64,000 nt of DNA. It comes from Smallanthus sonchifolius. Its lineage: Eukaryota; Streptophyta; Magnoliopsida; Asterales; Asteraceae. The position numbers and the translations under genes are program-made. How positions within the stretch are numbered: the stretch's first letter is position 1; every line of letters starts with the position of its first letter. Below the pieces are notes generated by a model, which saw nothing but the letters and a program-made list of their open reading frames with translations, was not told the DNA's origin and did not search any database. Of the stretch, positions 60,601-64,000 are shown piece by piece. The stretch covers positions 11,952,501 to 12,016,500 of the forward strand of contig CM042044.1 of the NCBI GenBank assembly GCA_023525975.1. Direction: 5' to 3'.

Positions 60601-63600
60601 AGCATCAGATAAAAAGAGCCCTAGGGAAGCTGTTGAGTTCATTTTACAACTTTTGAAGGTGCATATTCATTTCACTTCTCCACATATATTGCCATTTTAC
60701 TATATATACATATATACACACACATTGTGTGTTGCGGATACAAAAACAGTATTATTACAAAAAATAATCTAAAATTTTGAAAACTAAAGAGGTTATAAGC
60801 ATTAAAGGTACACTTTGGGCGTCTTTCAACCCATTTGATCCTTCCTCTCTTTAACTATATTTTTATATGATCTACACAAGCCCATTCTATATAAAAGTAA
60901 ACCTTAATTGTCCCATTCATAGTAAATGGGTCGAAATGGCCATCTCTATAATGGTGCCAAAAGCTATGGGTTTTTTTGGTTGCACTTCATGGGTCAAATA
61001 TTTTTTTTTGTTGTCCACCTGTTGTGCATATCTTCATCGTCTTTTTTTGTTCTTTGCATACTTAATTGCGACTAATACTTCTATTGGCTATGCAGTACAA
61101 TGAAAACAATGGGAGTCCCTACTCTGATGTTTTCTGGCTTGCTGCATTGGTCCAATCAGTTGGTGAACTTGAATTTGGACAACAGGTTTGTTGGCATCTC
61201 TTGAATTCATATAAACGTGTTAATAGAAATACTTTGATAATTAAATTCACTATATAAGTTTCATTGTTCATGAATATTTTTTTGTCTATCTACTGGCAGA
61301 CTGTTGCTTTTCTATCTTCTCTTGTGAAACGCATAGATCGGTTATTACAGTTTGACAGGTGCATTATTACTCTCATCGTGTCTGTAGCATCTTAACCCGT
61401 CATATGCTTTCTTTTAACCCAGTTAATTTTATCATTTTACATTTTTACCAGGCTGATGCCAAGCTACAATGGGATCTTGACAGTTAGTTGTATTCGAACA
61501 CTGACACAAATTGCATTGAAGCTTTCAGAATTCATCCCTCTAGTAAACTATATTTCTATCATCTGTATCTCTATGTTTCAAATATCGTTTATTTATGGTT
61601 TATTTTTTTTCAGGACCGCATCATTGATTTAATTAAACCCTTTTCGTCTTCTAAGACACAAAGGCAAGTTCGGGTCGAGGCATTCCGGTCACTTCTTGAC
61701 CTTGAGTATCACTGCAAAGGAATCGATGCAGCATTGAAATTATTTATTAAATATATGGAGGAGGAGCCTTCATTAAGAGGTTTTGCATGAATAATTACTA
61801 ATTAGATTTTTATAATCAGATGGCATTTTTTAATAATTTTTCAACAGGTCAAGTGAAACTGGGCGTACATGCTATGCGATTATGTCAAATAAGTGGTGAC
61901 TCTGATGATGACCATGGTGTGATGCTTGGAACTCTCGTGGCATTACTTTGTCTTCTTGAAAGTCCAGCAGCATTTAATAATGTTACACTCCGCCATTATT
62001 TATTCTGCATTTTACAAGTCCTGGCTGGAAGGTTGTAACACCATTCATATTATAATTTAGGGATTACTCTGCTGCACAATATTAACCAAGATTCACAAGT
62101 GTTCACTAAAGTCGCTCAAAGTTTCTTTCCAATCTTGTGAATTTTTTTTATAGATATATATATATATATATTTTAAATTAAGCAAAATGGAACATATATG
62201 AATTCTAATTACTAGTTTACTGCTTAGTGATTATTTTTTATGAATTAACTTGAAGTAAGAGGTAATAATGAAGAAGAAAAAATTACTAAATAATAACCAA
62301 GTTTCATAATTTTCAATTTAAGTCAAATTTAAAGAAATAATTACTAAATAGTAATAAGGATTTATATATGTCCCATGTAGGTCGCTTAATTTTAATTTTT
62401 TTTAACATTTATAAAAACGTTTCACAAGATTGGAACTCTTGATGGAAGTTGATGACTTTAGAGGGACAAAAAACTTTTGAGCGACTTTAATGGAACACTT
62501 AGGAACTTGGTTAATAGTGAGGTTTTCCCTACATAATTTATTGATATTCACTATTTTTTTAATCAAGATTGTAACTTATGTTTTTCAGACCACCAACGCT
62601 TTGTGGAGTTCCTAGAGATGAAACATTGATCAAGGGGCACACAGAAATTTACAATGAACTAAAGAACTTCTTTGCTGCTATTGTGAATCAATCTAAGCCT
62701 CCAGAGTTGTCTTTAGATGCCCTTATGCTTCCGTATGACGGTCCAGAAACCGAAACAAACACAGAACCAAATATCGTTTCCGTTACTGATCACGAAAGAA
62801 TCCCGCCTCAAGAGTTGACTTTGACCTTGACCGAACCCGATGTGCCAAAAGAAGGAAACGACAATAATGAACAAAAACCGCCAGAGTTGGTCATTCTTGA
62901 TTCTTCAGAAGCTCATAAAGAACCCGAAAAGGTTTCAAATAGTCAAGAACGAAAAAAGCCCGTGTTAAAAATCAAAATGAAGCAATCTTCTGCTACATCT
63001 AGTAGAGCTGAGGATGTTGTTGATAATGCTATTTTAGACAGATCTCAAGGTGCCCATAATGGCGGTGATCATGGAACGAGTAGTTCCATGTCCATGGACG
63101 CACCTCCAAAAAGAAATTTCACTGAGCCTGCAAATGTCGGTAATCAAAACCTTGAAGATGTTAACTCGTGCCATGACGTCGGGTCACGTGTCACCGCCTG
63201 CATTGGCAGTGCTAAACTACCTCATGATGGTCATGATGATGGTGTTGGTGATGGGGATGGTGATGCCGCCCTTTTAAAGGAACTACAGTGCACTGCTGAA
63301 TCGAGTAAAGTTCAATCTAACGATGGGGAAACTGTTAATCATAATAAGTACATTAGCCTTCGAGCCCTTAACGAAGGTATTGAAGGTTTGTTGGCGGCAC
63401 CCACGAATAAACCAGGCTCGGGCACTAAAGAAAAGAAGGAGAAGAAAAAGAAAGATAAAGAAAAGAAAAGAAAAAAGAAAGATAAAGATGATCCAGAGTA
63501 TTTGGAGCGGAAACGGTTAAAGAAAGAAAAGAAACGAAAAGAGAAGGAATTGGCTAAACTGATGGTAACACAGCCTTCAATAGATGTGAAACATGAAGGA

Positions 63601-63750
63601 AAAACCGAAGCTGTTAAAGATGAGGTGGCAGTTGCTCTAGTGCCAAATGTCGCGACATCAGTGGATGATGTGGTAAAGCGGTCGGAAGGTACTACTTCAA
63701 CTCATAAAATAAAAATAAAAATAAAAAACCGGACATTGACCCAACCGTAG
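51669..63750 (+). CDS. TAF2: TAF2, TFIID subunit 2 (25 exons)
   Basis: TFIID core-promoter-recognition subunit. Exons: 51669-51784, 53026-53362, 53940-54085, 54164-54230, 55075-55274, 55366-55519, 56041-56125, 56204-56295, 56642-56767, 57035-57088, 57367-57435, 57921-58018, 58136-58483, 58557-58644, 59275-59397, 59491-59547, 59671-59750, 59841-59883, 60572-60658, 61096-61185, 61300-61358, 61452-61542, 61614-61779, 61848-62031, 62589-63750. All introns are GT-AG and phases agree. The sum is 4122 nt, 1373 codons plus stop, close to the plant family length of about 1390. Start MAKPRKHKNED fits plant TAF2. Residues about 20-480 form the M1-aminopeptidase-like fold (YWVEKIE, RRARCWFPC, WLLDGLAWFLTD, NNEARYRRYK) without a catalytic HExxH. 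About 480-985 is the helical region (MSIRVHELDGM, SPLQWLRADPEMEY, SPREAVEFILQLLK). The tail has a Lys-rich stretch at about 1266-1311. No stop or shift: probably functional. Confidence 0.95.
52501..52625 (+). mobile_element. Au-like SINE, 3' part, in TAF2 intron 1
   Basis: Reads GAGCCGGGGGTCTCTATGGG, then CCTCTCTATCC, GGTAAGGTTTGCC, CCCCAGACCCTACC, GGAGTGAGATTTTTTCTGGG and a TTTGTTTGTTT tail. The order matches the body and tail of plant Au-type SINEs as I recall them. The tRNA-derived head was not clearly seen. Confidence 0.65.
62059..62530. mobile_element. Foldback MITE in TAF2 intron 24, 472 bp
   Basis: The ends are AGGGATTACTCTGCTG...TATTAACCAAG on the left and CTTGGTTAATAGTGAGGTTTTCCCT on the right, imperfect inverted repeats. 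Further mirrored blocks follow inward: AAAGTCGCTCAAA with TTTTGAGCGACTTTAA, and CCAATCTTGTGAA with TTCACAAGATTGGA. Flanking bases (TTATAATTT and ACATAATTT) resemble a decayed 9-bp duplication. Lies wholly within the intron. Confidence 0.7.
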
Positions 63751-64000
63751 CAAGTAGGTGTATTCTTTTAGAAGTAGAGTGTTCTGTGCAAACTGTATAC
63801 AACATATCATGACCGTTGAAATGTATAACTAAGTTTGGAGATAGTCTGACAATCCCGGAAGCCCAACCTCTTAATCTCGGCTTGATTCAATTACGCGTCT
63901 GAGCAAAAAGGTCGATTCAATTCTGCTCGTCCCGGGTCGGGTCTGTTACACATGTTTATTAATAGAAGAGAGCCTTGTGAATCTTGTTCGTGTTGGGCCT
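63751..64000 (+). other. TAF2 3' flank
   Basis: Non-coding. No canonical AATAAA seen close to the stop, and no following gene within the window. Confidence 0.5.

Overview
The window is plant nuclear DNA, most likely from a eudicot. It holds one intron-rich single-copy gene and about 50 kb of layered transposable elements. The protein-coding gene is TAF2 (51669-63750, + strand, 25 exons by my reconstruction, 1373 codons plus stop). The plant assignment rests on TAF2's plant-type sequence and on the repeats: CRM-like and Tekay/Del-like Ty3/gypsy elements, a Ty1/copia element, Helitrons, a Mutator-type foldback element and an Au-like SINE. An Asteraceae source fits the repeat types but is only a guess. 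Nothing suggests a bacterial, viral or organellar origin.

Layout, left to right. 1-2400: LTR sequence of a gypsy-type element, minus strand. 2401-2655: truncated G-rich element ending in a (TA)n run. 2671 onward: a Helitron 5' terminus opens a zone holding a possible calcium-uniporter exon fragment. This zone is interrupted by a nearly intact CRM-like gypsy element (3705-8765, TSD GTTAT), a Harbinger-like MITE (9933-10249), a small Helitron (10910-11343), a copia element with TA..CA termini (11825-16422, TSD GTATG) and a 2.7-kb reverse solo LTR (16620-19365, TSD ATTGT). A Helitron 3' terminus lies at 19457. 19471-23434: a 4-kb element with short terminal inverted repeats between (TA)n runs, carrying fragments of a CW-type zinc-finger gene.

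23447-44646 is a three-level nest. A small minus-strand Helitron is split by a solo LTR (23732-44508, TSD AGTAT). That solo LTR is split by a double Tekay-like element of the form LTR-internal-LTR-internal-LTR (24854-44031, TSD TAATA). The middle LTR is a chimera of the two outer ones, which points to unequal crossing-over. Both internal copies share the same stops and frameshifts, so an already dead element was duplicated.

44647-51351: truncated Helitron 5' ends, then three inverted-repeat elements in a row, each in a (TA)n tract (45025-47070). Next come a Helitron with a decayed helicase C-terminus (47147-49825) and a Helitron containing a 602-bp Mutator-type foldback element (50317-51351), which ends about 320 bp before the TAF2 start codon. 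TAF2 itself carries an Au-like SINE in intron 1 and a foldback MITE in intron 24.

No defence system, CRISPR array, operon or rRNA gene is present. The strongest unusual signals are the recombinant triple-LTR element, the repeated targeting of (TA)n tracts by inverted-repeat elements, gene-fragment capture in one of them, and tRNA-like segments inside the long LTRs. All boundaries and alignments were made by eye.
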